A stretch of 64,000 nt of DNA from Fusobacterium varium (lineage in GTDB: Bacteria > Fusobacteriota > Fusobacteriia > Fusobacteriales > Fusobacteriaceae), in NCBI GenBank assembly GCA_002356455.1, contig AP017968.1, forward strand, positions 3,038,001 to 3,102,000. Direction: 5' to 3'. Below, piece by piece: positions 43,129-50,609 of the stretch (position 1 is its first letter; every line of letters begins with the position of its first letter). Under the pieces are notes generated by a model. That model saw nothing but the letters and a program-made list of their open reading frames with translations. It did no database searches and was not told the origin of the DNA. Made by a program: the position numbers and the translations under genes.

Positions 43129-43701
43129 GTGCCTAAAAAAGCCATATTTACAAAAGAACAAATATTTAAGAAAGCCTTTGAGGTATTCAAGCAGAATGGA
43201 TTGGAAGCTATAACTGCTAGAAATCTGGCAAAATCTCTGAATTCCTCTCCAGCTCCAATATACAGTTTTTATACTTCATTGGACATATTAAAAAAAGATT
43301 TAATAAACAAGGCTAAAGATGTATTCATGGAATATGTAAAAAAGCCCAATACAGAATATATATTCCTCAATATAGGAATAGGTGTATGTATGTTTGCAAG
43401 AGAGGAAAAACAGCTTTTTCATACTATTTTCCTTAAGGATAGTTCATACAGTGGGCTTGTAAGAGAGTTTAGAGACCTGATAAAAGTTGAAATGTCTAAA
43501 GACAGCAGATTTGATAAACTTGATGAGGAATTTAAAACAAAGCTTTTCCTTGACTGCTGGATGTATGCTCATGGTTTTTCTACATTGATAGCTACTAATT
43601 ATTTTAAAGATGTATCTGATGAATTTATAAAAGAAAGACTGGTAGAGGGAGCAGCAACTATGCTGTATAAGAGATTGAGAGATTACAATAAAAAAAGTTA
43701 A
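43129..43701 (+). CDS. TetR-family transcriptional regulator
   Basis: The protein has 190 residues. The N-terminal helix-turn-helix reads TKEQIFKKAFEVFKQNGLEA then ITARNLAKSLNSSPAPIYSF, typical of TetR. The C-terminal domain is helical and not recognisable to subfamily. The start is GTG 43129 after ggaggagg; an upstream in-frame start overlaps the fadL-like stop region and lacks an SD. It starts 27 bases after the FadL-like gene and probably regulates it in response to a hydrophobic ligand. A bidirectional terminator follows. Confidence 0.82.
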   Translation: MPKKAIFTKEQIFKKAFEVFKQNGLEAITARNLAKSLNSSPAPIYSFYTSLDILKKDLINKAKDVFMEYVKKPNTEYIFLNIGIGVCMFAREEKQLFHTIFLKDSSYSGLVREFRDLIKVEMSKDSRFDKLDEEFKTKLFLDCWMYAHGFSTLIATNYFKDVSDEFIKERLVEGAATMLYKRLRDYNKKS

Positions 43702-43705
43702 TTTT

Positions 43706-43733
43706 AAAAGAGCCTGTAAAAAGGCTCTTTTTT
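43706..43733. terminator. Bidirectional terminator, tetR / hydroxyacid dehydrogenase
   Basis: AAAAGAGCC at 43706-43714 pairs with GGCTCTTTT at 43723-43731, with T and A tracts on either side, between convergent genes. Confidence 0.85.
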
Positions 43734-43736
43734 AGA

Positions 43737-44681
43737 TTATTTATTTACAACATTTTTAGATTTTCCTTCTAAAAATGATTTTAAATTATCAAAACATATA
43801 TCCATTATATTTTGTCTTGATTCTATAGCTGCCCATGCTATATGAGGAGTCACATTTATCCCTTCACAGTTTGCCATTGGATCATTTAAAGCAGGAGGCT
43901 CATTGCTCAGGACATCTACTCCTGCTGCATATACTTTTCCTTTTTTGACAGCTTCTGCAAGATCCTCTTCATTTACCAATGGCCCTCTTGATGTATTAAT
44001 TATTATTACCCCATCTTTCATCTTCTCTATATTTTCTCTACATATTATATTTCTAGTTTCTGGCAAAAGAGGACAATGCAGAGTAATTATATCTGATGTT
44101 TTAAAAATATCATCAAGAGGTAAATTTACTACATCTGAATGATTATTTTTATCATATACAGCTACATCCATTCCAAAAGCTTTGGCTATATTTCCTACTT
44201 CTTTTCCTATATTACCATATCCTATTATTCCTATTCTTTTTCCTTTTAATCCGATAATAGGTTTATACCAATAACACCATTCTATATTATTTGCCCATTC
44301 TCCTCTTTTTACTGACTCACTATGAAGAGCTACATTATTAGTTATTTCAAGTATATGGGCAAATGTCATTTGTGCCACTCCACTTGAACCATAATTAGGA
44401 GTGTTAGTTACTGTTATTCCCAATTCTTTTGCTGCTGCTGTATCTATAATATTATAGCCTGCAGCTGTCACTGCTATATGCTTTAAATTAGGAAGCTGCT
44501 CCATTCTTTCCCTATCAAAAGGAACTTTATTAGTAATTACAATTTCTGCATCTCCTATTCTTTCCAGTACTTCTTCTTCTGGAGTCCTGTCATATATTGT
44601 TACATCCCCCAATTTTTTGAACATATCCCAAGAGAGATCACCAGGATTTTCTGTATATCCATCTAAAATAATGATTTTCAT
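43737..44681 (-). CDS. D-2-hydroxyacid dehydrogenase (hydroxypyruvate/glycerate dehydrogenase-like)
   Basis: The protein has 314 residues. The NAD-binding motif is IGIIGYGNIGKEVGNIAKAFG. LHCPLLPETRNIICRE and INTSRGPLVNEEDLAEA carry the catalytic Arg region, and LSNEPPALNDPMANCEGINV TPH-type sequence ends with the catalytic His (TPHIAWA). It reduces a 2-keto acid to a D-2-hydroxy acid or the reverse. The closest-looking group is hydroxypyruvate reductase/glycerate dehydrogenase, but a D-lactate role is not excluded. SD aaggagg precedes the ATG. It is divergent from thioredoxin, sharing a region with a CRP-like palindrome. Confidence 0.85.
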   Translation of the reverse strand: MKIIILDGYTENPGDLSWDMFKKLGDVTIYDRTPEEEVLERIGDAEIVITNKVPFDRERMEQLPNLKHIAVTAAGYNIIDTAAAKELGITVTNTPNYGSSGVAQMTFAHILEITNNVALHSESVKRGEWANNIEWCYWYKPIIGLKGKRIGIIGYGNIGKEVGNIAKAFGMDVAVYDKNNHSDVVNLPLDDIFKTSDIITLHCPLLPETRNIICRENIEKMKDGVIIINTSRGPLVNEEDLAEAVKKGKVYAAGVDVLSNEPPALNDPMANCEGINVTPHIAWAAIESRQNIMDICFDNLKSFLEGKSKNVVNK

Positions 44682-44712
44682 AATTTCCTCCTTAAAAAGT
44701 TCTGATTATTAA

Positions 44713-44741
44713 TTTATATCCTATTACTATAAAAAATTCAA
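44713..44741 (-). promoter_or_regulatory. Promoter of the D-2-hydroxyacid dehydrogenase gene
   Basis: On the minus strand TTGAAT (44741-44736), a 17-base spacer and TATAAA (44718-44713). The palindrome centred at 44774 would be near -68 of this promoter. Confidence 0.6.
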
Positions 44742-44766
44742 ATATTTATTTTTTATTTTGATTTAA

Positions 44767-44781
44767 TGTGATTTAGTCACA
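44767..44781. promoter_or_regulatory. CRP-like palindrome TGTGA-N5-TCACA
   Basis: TGTGATTTAGTCACA is perfectly symmetric in its outer ten bases. It overlaps the trxA -35 box and lies upstream of the divergent dehydrogenase promoter. The Crp/Fnr protein encoded nearby has CRP-like recognition residues. Spacing is N5 rather than the N6 of E. coli CRP sites. Confidence 0.6.
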
Positions 44782-44808
44782 GACAAAATTTAAAATATGG
44801 TGTATAAT
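44780..44808 (+). promoter_or_regulatory. Promoter of trxA
   Basis: CAGACA at 44780-44785 (weak -35, GACA matches), a 17-base spacer and a perfect TATAAT at 44803-44808. Confidence 0.6.
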
Positions 44809-44851
44809 AAAAACATAAATAAGAATAAAATATATTAAAGGAGGAAATGAC

Positions 44852-45166
44852 ATGGCAATTTTACATATAACAAAAGAAAATTTTGAAAAAGAGGTTTTAA
44901 AATCAGAAGTGCCTGTATTAGTTGATTTCTGGGCTGCTTGGTGTGGACCTTGTAAAGCTTTGGGACCTATCCTTGAAGAAGCAGAAAGTGAATTAGCTCC
45001 AGGAGTAAAAATAGCTAAAATAAATATAGATGAACAAGAAGAATTAGCTGCTCAATTTAGAGTAATGAGTATCCCTACATTATTACTTTTCAAAAATGGA
45101 CAGCCAGTTGAAAAATCTGTAGGACTTGTATCAAAAGATAAAGTTATTGAATTAGGAAAAAAATAA
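44852..45166 (+). CDS. trxA: Thioredoxin
   Basis: The protein has 104 residues. DFWAAWCGPCKALGP carries the active-site Cys31-Gly-Pro-Cys34, and MSIPTLLLFKNGQ contains the cis-Pro loop. It is a cytoplasmic dithiol reductant for ribonucleotide reductase, peroxidases and others. It is monocistronic with an SD of aaggagg and a strong terminator shared with the convergent Crp-type gene. The promoter overlaps a CRP-like palindrome, suggesting redox- or energy-linked control. Confidence 0.95.
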   Translation: MAILHITKENFEKEVLKSEVPVLVDFWAAWCGPCKALGPILEEAESELAPGVKIAKINIDEQEELAAQFRVMSIPTLLLFKNGQPVEKSVGLVSKDKVIELGKK

Positions 45167-45172
45167 TATAAT

Positions 45173-45202
45173 AAAAAGGAGGATTAAAACCTCCTTTTTT
45201 TA
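45173..45202. terminator. Bidirectional terminator, trxA / Crp-family regulator
   Basis: AAAAAGGAGG at 45173-45182 pairs with CCTCCTTTTT at 45190-45199, with a T run after it and an A run before it. Confidence 0.88.
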
Positions 45203-45871
45203 TTTCAATGCTTCAAGTTTCTTTTTATCTTTTATAATGATACTTCCTCTTGATAAGGATACTATTCCTTCATTTTGAAAATATTTCAGCATACGGGATA
45301 CCACTTCTCTTGCACTTCCTAAATTTTTAGCAATATATTCATGAGTAAAGTTAAGAACCTCACTTCCTTTTTCTCTGCTTTGTTCTAAAAGAAAAAAAGC
45401 TAATCTTTTGTCAAAACTTGTAAAAAGTATCTTCTCCATTGCCCACATAGTTTCAGAAAAATGACAATTTATTATATCATTTGTAAAACTTTCTACTTGT
45501 ATATTTTTATTTTTCAATTCCTTAAAAGCTGCTGAACTTATAAGAAATACTTCACTATCTACCTCTGCATCTACCATTATACTAAATGTAATATTTTTCA
45601 AAATACATGCTGCAGTTAAAAGGCATGTATCTTTTTCTCCAAGTCTATATAAAGTGACTTCTCTTCCCTCAGGTGAAAGAATATATATTCTTAACTCTCC
45701 TTTTTTTATCAAAAGAACTCCTGTACATTCTGTAGAATCATGTATAGTTGTTCCAGCTTTATATAATTTTAATTCAGTATTATTATTTATCAGTTTTTTC
45801 TCATCAGAAGAAAGTTCCTTCCAAAATGGAAATGACTCAGAAAAAAAAATTTTATTTTCTGAATTAATCAT
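45200..45871 (-). CDS. Crp/Fnr-family transcriptional regulator
   Basis: The protein has 223 residues. The N-terminal cyclic-nucleotide-binding-type barrel includes GVLLIKKGELRIYILSPEGR and a CLLTAAC segment. The C-terminal helix-turn-helix reads HEYIAKNLGSAREVVSRMLK, with Arg-Glu-x-x-x-Arg in the same register as CRP Arg180/Glu181/Arg185, which read TGTGA. No FNR-type N-terminal Cys cluster is present, so it probably is not an oxygen-labile FNR. The effector is unknown. It overlaps the upstream 123-residue gene by 4 bases. Confidence 0.85.
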   Translation of the reverse strand: MINSENKIFFSESFPFWKELSSDEKKLINNNTELKLYKAGTTIHDSTECTGVLLIKKGELRIYILSPEGREVTLYRLGEKDTCLLTAACILKNITFSIMVDAEVDSEVFLISSAAFKELKNKNIQVESFTNDIINCHFSETMWAMEKILFTSFDKRLAFFLLEQSREKGSEVLNFTHEYIAKNLGSAREVVSRMLKYFQNEGIVSLSRGSIIIKDKKKLEALK

Positions 45872-46239
45872 TTTTCCCTCCTAATTTGCTTCCTGTCAAA
45901 TTCAGATACATATTTACATTTTCTTAAAACAGTTTCAATATCTTTTATTACCATATCAAATTTATTTCCATCTATACTGCTTTTATCTATCATAGGATAT
46001 AATACTGTTCTTTCTGTAAAATTTATTATATCTTCCACTTTTACATAATCTACTTCATCATTTTCTTTTAATATGTTTTTTACAAATTTCAAACATACTC
46101 CATAAGCTATACTTACATTTATTTCTGTTCCTTTTATAGAAATTATATGAGGGGATTTTACTATAATAGAATGAAGTTCTATCATAAGTTCTTTTAATGT
46201 ATTTTTTTCTTGTTCATAGTATGCTCTTCTGCTGTTCAC
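45868..46239 (-). CDS. Uncharacterised protein co-transcribed with the Crp-family gene
   Basis: A 123-residue protein I do not recognise. It is helical and charged, with one internal Cys (GVCLKF) and another near the C-terminus (RKCKYVS), and no signal peptide. It starts at a GTG preceded by aaggggg and ends overlapping the start of the Crp-type gene by 4 bases. The tight coupling suggests a partner or sensor for that regulator, which is inference only. Confidence 0.62.
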   Translation of the reverse strand: MNSRRAYYEQEKNTLKELMIELHSIIVKSPHIISIKGTEINVSIAYGVCLKFVKNILKENDEVDYVKVEDIINFTERTVLYPMIDKSSIDGNKFDMVIKDIETVLRKCKYVSEFDRKQIRREK

Positions 46240-46392
46240 TTGTTTTAACCCCCTTAATTTTATTTTACATTATATCATATTTTTGGATTAATTCCAAAAA
46301 AGATATCACTAACAAAGATACATATATGAAAAAAATATTATTATCTCTATTAAAATATATCAATTATATCATTTTAATTAAAATAATATAAT

Positions 46393-46420
46393 TGACAATA
46401 GAAAAATATATAGTATACTT
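46393..46420 (+). promoter_or_regulatory. Promoter of the M20 amidohydrolase/GltS operon
   Basis: A perfect TTGACA at 46393-46398, a 16-base spacer and TATACT at 46415-46420. An imperfect inverted repeat (TTTTGAC...GTCCAAAA, 46446-46466) follows before the SD and could be an operator. Confidence 0.7.
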
Positions 46421-46485
46421 CTTTTGAAATAAATGCAGTATTATTTTGACCAAAACAATGTCCAAAAAAGATGGAGGGGTATAAA

Positions 46486-47885
46486 ATGAGTAAAAAAACT
46501 ATTGAAGATGTTGCAAAAAATATTTGGGAATATGCTGAAATAAGATTTAAAGAATATAAATCAGCAGAAGAATTAGCTGAATATGCTAAAGAAGCAGGAT
46601 TTCAAGTAGAAATGGGAATTGGTGGATTAGAAACTGCTTTTAAAGCTACCTATGGCAAAGGGCATCCTGTAATAGCTATCCTTGGAGAATATGATGCTCT
46701 TCAAGGACTTTCACAAGCAGAAGATTCCACTCATAAAGAAAAAGGAAAACAGGAAATGAATGGTCATGGATGTGGACATCATTTATTAGGTGCTGGTGCC
46801 CTTTATGGAGCAGAAATAATAAAAAATTATTTAAAAGAAAATAATTTAAAAGGAACTATTGTTTTTTACGGATGTCCTGCAGAAGAAGGGGGCTCTGGAA
46901 AAACATGGATGATGAAGAATGGAGCTTTTGAAGGAGTAGATTTAGCACTTACATGGCATCCATTTCCATATAATGGAGTTTTTTCATTAGCTACACTGGC
47001 AAATTATCAGGTTTATTTTAGATTTGAAGGAAGAGGTTCTCATGCTGCTGCAAGTCCTCAGCTTGGAAGAAGTGCTCTTGATGCAGTAGAATTAATGAAT
47101 GTAGGAGCTAACTATCTTAGAGAACATGTAATCCAAGAAGCAAGATTTCATTACGCTGTGACAAATACTGGAGGAATATCTCCAATGTGGTACAACCTGA
47201 TGCTGAAGTTTTATATCTTATAAGAGCTCCAAAATTAAACCAAGTGGAAGATATATTTAGAAGAATATGCAATATAGCCAGAGGAGCAGCCCTAATGACA
47301 GAAACTAAAGTAAAAATGGTTTTTGACAGAGGAACTAATGAATATAAAGGAAATAAAGAAATAGAAAAAATAATGTTTAAAAATTTAAAAAAGTTTGAAA
47401 ATATCGAATATTCAGATGAAGAAATTGCTTATGCTAAAAAATTTAAAGATACCCTTTCTGAAAAGGAAATAACTTCTGAATTTGGCTGGATAGAAAAAGC
47501 TAGTGGAAAAGAATGGAAAAATATTAAAGATATGATGTTAAACGAATACATTTTCAAAGGAAATATTCCTTATGATGAAAACTTCAATTATCTCTTGTCA
47601 GGTTCTACTGATGTAGGAGATGTAAGTAAAAAAATGCCTACTGGTCAAATATTTACAACATGCTATGCTCTGGGTACTCCATCTCATTCTTGGCAGATGG
47701 TAGCACAAGGAAAAAATAGTATTGCAATGAAAGGTATGAAATATGCTGGTCAAGTATTGGGACAGACTGCTATTGATATCTTTGAGGATCCTGTTCTTTT
47801 TGAAAAAATAAAAAAAGAATTTGAAGAAAATTATGAAGAATATATTTCACCTTTGAAATATGACAAAGTACCAGTAGAATTATAA
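46486..47885 (+). pseudogene. M20-family amidohydrolase (AbgB-like), interrupted by a one-base frameshift
   Basis: Two frames together make one ~467-residue M20 aminoacylase/AbgB-like enzyme. Frame one gives ILGEYDAL, NGHGCGHHLLGAGAL and CPAEEGGSGK, the metal-binding His, Asp and Glu residues, up to GGISP near 47184. Frame two continues VVQPDAEVLYLIRAP to the C-terminus, including STDVGDVS. Adding one A in CCAATG at 47182-47187 (CCAAATG) restores GGISPNVVQPDAE, the family consensus. The start at 46486 follows ggagggg. Alternatives to a real mutation are a sequencing error or phase variation; the run is only two A residues. The operon partner is a GltS-like carrier, so the substrate may be an acyl-amino acid or dipeptide. 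Confidence 0.85.
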
Positions 47886-47904
47886 AATTTAAAAGGGGGG
47901 TTAT

Positions 47905-49275
47905 ATGCAGCAGATATTTTATGTAGTATGTTTTTTAAGTTTCCTTCTTATTCTTGGAGTTTTTATTAAATCTAAAGTAAAAATATTTCAAGAACTTTTT
48001 ATACCAGCTTCTGTTATTGGAGGTTTTATTGGATTAATATTTGGACCTGAGGTTTTAGGAAGAGTATTTTCCTTTTCCCTCCCAGCTGCATGGTTAAAAG
48101 AAATGGCTCTTCTTCCAGGACTATTAATTGTTCCTGTAGTTGCTGCTGTTCCTTTAGGATTAGAATTTAAGGGAAGTAATGGAAAAGGTGTAGTAAGAGA
48201 TGTTGGAATAATGGGTGGTATCCTTTTTGTTGTCACATTTTTACAGGAAGTTGTTGGATATTTTGTAAATTTCATATGTACAAAATTTTTAAATATTGAT
48301 CTTTATGGTTCTTTTGGAGTAGAACTTAATGCTGGTTTTTCAGGTGGGCATGGAACAGCTGGTATGATAGGAAGAACTCTTCAGGAAATGAATATGGATT
48401 ATTGGGCTGTGGCTCAAGGTATAGCTACCACTACTGCTACTTTTGGGCTTATTGGTGGAATACTATTTGGAATATTTTTAATTAATAGAGCATGTCGAAA
48501 AGGAGAAACTTCACTTTTGAAAAAACCTTCTGATATTCCTATGGAGTTGAAAAGAGGTTATTATACAGACACCAGCAAACAAGCAAGTATTGGAAGAGAA
48601 ACTATGCTTTCATCATCCATAGATGCTCTTGCTTTTCATGTAGCAATAATATTTTCTGTATGTGGTATATCATATATCATTTTAACACTTGTAAAAAAAT
48701 ATAAGGTTCCAGTACTTTCTTCATTTTCTGTATGGGCATTTGCAATGGTAATAATGATATTTGTATGGAAAGCAATTAAAAAACTTGGATTAGAATGGTG
48801 TATAGATACTAAAGTTAAAAGCAAAATAACAAGTATGCTTACTGAATTTGCAGTTGTAAGTGCTGTTGCCACTCTTCCTTTAAGAGCTGTATTTTCATAT
48901 TTTATTCCAATAATGGCAATGATGATACTTGGATTTATAGCTACTTGGTGGTGCATAAAATATTTTTCATATAAGTACTTTAAAGGAAATTATGCATTTG
49001 AAAGAGCAGTTGCAATGCTTGGAACTTGTTTAGGAGTATTTCTTACAGGACTTCTTTTATTAAGAATATGCGATCCTGAATTTTCTACACCTGTATTGGG
49101 AGATTATTCATTAGGTTTTTCTCTTACAGCACTCATGGGTCCTATTCTCATGGTGTCATGTATTAATCTTAGTCTAGCCTATGGACCTCTTGTTCCTATA
49201 TTATTAAATATCGGACTTATAGTTGTATTCTATATTATTATGGTTGGACTAGATAAAAAAGGAAAAAGTGCATGA
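47905..49275 (+). CDS. GltS-like (ESS family) sodium:glutamate-type symporter
   Basis: This is a 456-residue inner-membrane carrier with about 11-12 spans. FQELFIPASVIGGFIGLIFG and GFSGGHGTAGMIGRTLQEM match the re-entrant and conserved GGHGTA regions of GltS. It lies 19 bases after the M20 amidohydrolase and overlaps a regulator by 4 bases (ATGA). The operon order suggests import of an N-acylated amino acid or dipeptide for hydrolysis by the M20 enzyme, or uptake of glutamate itself. SD aaaagggggg is strong. Confidence 0.82.
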   Translation: MQQIFYVVCFLSFLLILGVFIKSKVKIFQELFIPASVIGGFIGLIFGPEVLGRVFSFSLPAAWLKEMALLPGLLIVPVVAAVPLGLEFKGSNGKGVVRDVGIMGGILFVVTFLQEVVGYFVNFICTKFLNIDLYGSFGVELNAGFSGGHGTAGMIGRTLQEMNMDYWAVAQGIATTTATFGLIGGILFGIFLINRACRKGETSLLKKPSDIPMELKRGYYTDTSKQASIGRETMLSSSIDALAFHVAIIFSVCGISYIILTLVKKYKVPVLSSFSVWAFAMVIMIFVWKAIKKLGLEWCIDTKVKSKITSMLTEFAVVSAVATLPLRAVFSYFIPIMAMMILGFIATWWCIKYFSYKYFKGNYAFERAVAMLGTCLGVFLTGLLLLRICDPEFSTPVLGDYSLGFSLTALMGPILMVSCINLSLAYGPLVPILLNIGLIVVFYIIMVGLDKKGKSA

Positions 49276-50477
49276 TAAAAATTGCTGTTATCTCTCCTGA
49301 AAACTCACTTCCTTTTATAAAAAAAGGAATTAAAGAAAATGATAAATATTGTGTAGAATATTTTATCTATGAAAAATTAGAGGAAACTGTAGAGATATAC
49401 AAAAAAAACTTTCATAAATTCGATGTTTTCCTCACAAGTGGTGAATTAGGAAAGACATTTCTTGAAGGAAAACTTAAAAAAATAATCAAGCCTATTTATT
49501 CTCTGGAAATAAAAAGAGAGGAACTTTATCAGATACTTTTCAAAATTCTAAAAAATAAACCAAATATTGATTTTTCAAAAGTATATATTGATTTCATAGA
49601 TAAAAGTAACAAAGATTTTTATTTTAAAAATATATTTGATGTGGATGAACCTTTTACTACCGAATTCAATATTGAAGATCCTATTCTTTATGAAAGAATA
49701 CTCCATAATCATTTTATTCTCCATAAAGAAAATAAAATACAGCTTTCTATTACCAGATTAAGTAATCTGACAGAAAAACTTGAAAAGGAGAAAATTCCAT
49801 TTATATTTCTTTTTCCTTCTGAAGATAATATAAAAGATACCATAGATTATATGATATCAGAAATAAAAATTGCTGGATTAGATGATAAAAAAATAATAGT
49901 AGGAAAAATTAAACACTTTGATACTAATAAAAACTATAAATCTATATTAGAAAAACATATTAAAAATTCAATAATTTATGAGTTAGAAAATGAAATCGAG
50001 ATAATAATGATTAAAAGAGATTTCAAAGATTTTACAGAAAATCTATCTGGAAAAGTTTTTTCAACAATAGGAATGATAACAGTAGGCTGGGGATGTGGGG
50101 ATAACATCTCTGAGGCTAGGTTAAATGCAGAAAAAGCTTATGAAAAAAGTGAAATCTATGGGGAAGAAATCAGTTATTTTCTCGAAAAAGGAAAATTTAC
50201 AGCTTTAAAGGGTTTGAGAAAGAAAGATGTAAGAGATTTTGGAATATATGAAAAACTAAGAAAATTAAATATTTCTAGAACTCTTTTTGAAACACTTTTG
50301 AAAATCTATGAAAAAAACATCTGGATAACAGCAGAGGAACTGGCTGGTTATATTGGTCTCAGCAGAAGAACTGCCAGCAGAATATTAACAAAACTAGAAA
50401 ACAACAATCTCGCTGTTATGTCTTTAATTGAAGGTTCTATTGGAAGACCTTCTAAGAAATATAAATTAAATTTTTAG
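49272..50477 (+). CDS. PrpR-N-like sensor with C-terminal winged-helix (local regulator)
   Basis: The protein has 401 residues. The first ~170 residues (IKIAVISPENSLPFIKKGI, KFDVFLTSGELGKTF) resemble the PrpR N-terminal sensor found in several Clostridia/Fusobacteria regulators. The C-terminal ~70 residues form a helix-turn-helix (TAEELAGYIGLSRRTASRI, then LEGSIGRPSKKY-type end). There is no sigma-54 ATPase domain, so it is not a classical PrpR. It is coupled (ATGA) to the GltS-like gene and probably regulates this three-gene operon. Ligand unknown. Confidence 0.65.
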   Translation: MIKIAVISPENSLPFIKKGIKENDKYCVEYFIYEKLEETVEIYKKNFHKFDVFLTSGELGKTFLEGKLKKIIKPIYSLEIKREELYQILFKILKNKPNIDFSKVYIDFIDKSNKDFYFKNIFDVDEPFTTEFNIEDPILYERILHNHFILHKENKIQLSITRLSNLTEKLEKEKIPFIFLFPSEDNIKDTIDYMISEIKIAGLDDKKIIVGKIKHFDTNKNYKSILEKHIKNSIIYELENEIEIIMIKRDFKDFTENLSGKVFSTIGMITVGWGCGDNISEARLNAEKAYEKSEIYGEEISYFLEKGKFTALKGLRKKDVRDFGIYEKLRKLNISRTLFETLLKIYEKNIWITAEELAGYIGLSRRTASRILTKLENNNLAVMSLIEGSIGRPSKKYKLNF

Positions 50478-50485
50478 AAAAATAA

Positions 50486-50536
50486 AATAAGAATACTTTC
50501 AAATATTAAACTATTTGATGTGTTCTTATTTTTTAT
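50486..50536 (+). terminator. Terminator after the PrpR-N-like regulator
   Basis: AAATAAGAATAC with TCAAATA pairs with TATTTGA and TGTTCTTATTT, followed by T residues. The stem is long with a small internal mismatch. Confidence 0.7.
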
Positions 50537-50564
50537 TTATGGATAAATTATTCTATGATATAAT
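50536..50564 (+). promoter_or_regulatory. Candidate promoter of the DUF4132/two-component operon
   Basis: A perfect TATAAT at 50559-50564 with a weak -35 TTTATG at 50536-50541 (17-base spacing). Confidence 0.42.
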
Positions 50565-50609
50565 ATTTCATATAAATACAATATTTGTAGAATAATTTTG
50601 GAGGAAAAA

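Noticed and set aside
47187-47885. A separate gene starting at GTG 47187 after the amidohydrolase
   Set aside because: Its protein is the C-terminal half of the same M20 enzyme; adding one base at 47182-47187 joins them exactly in consensus. There is no SD of its own.
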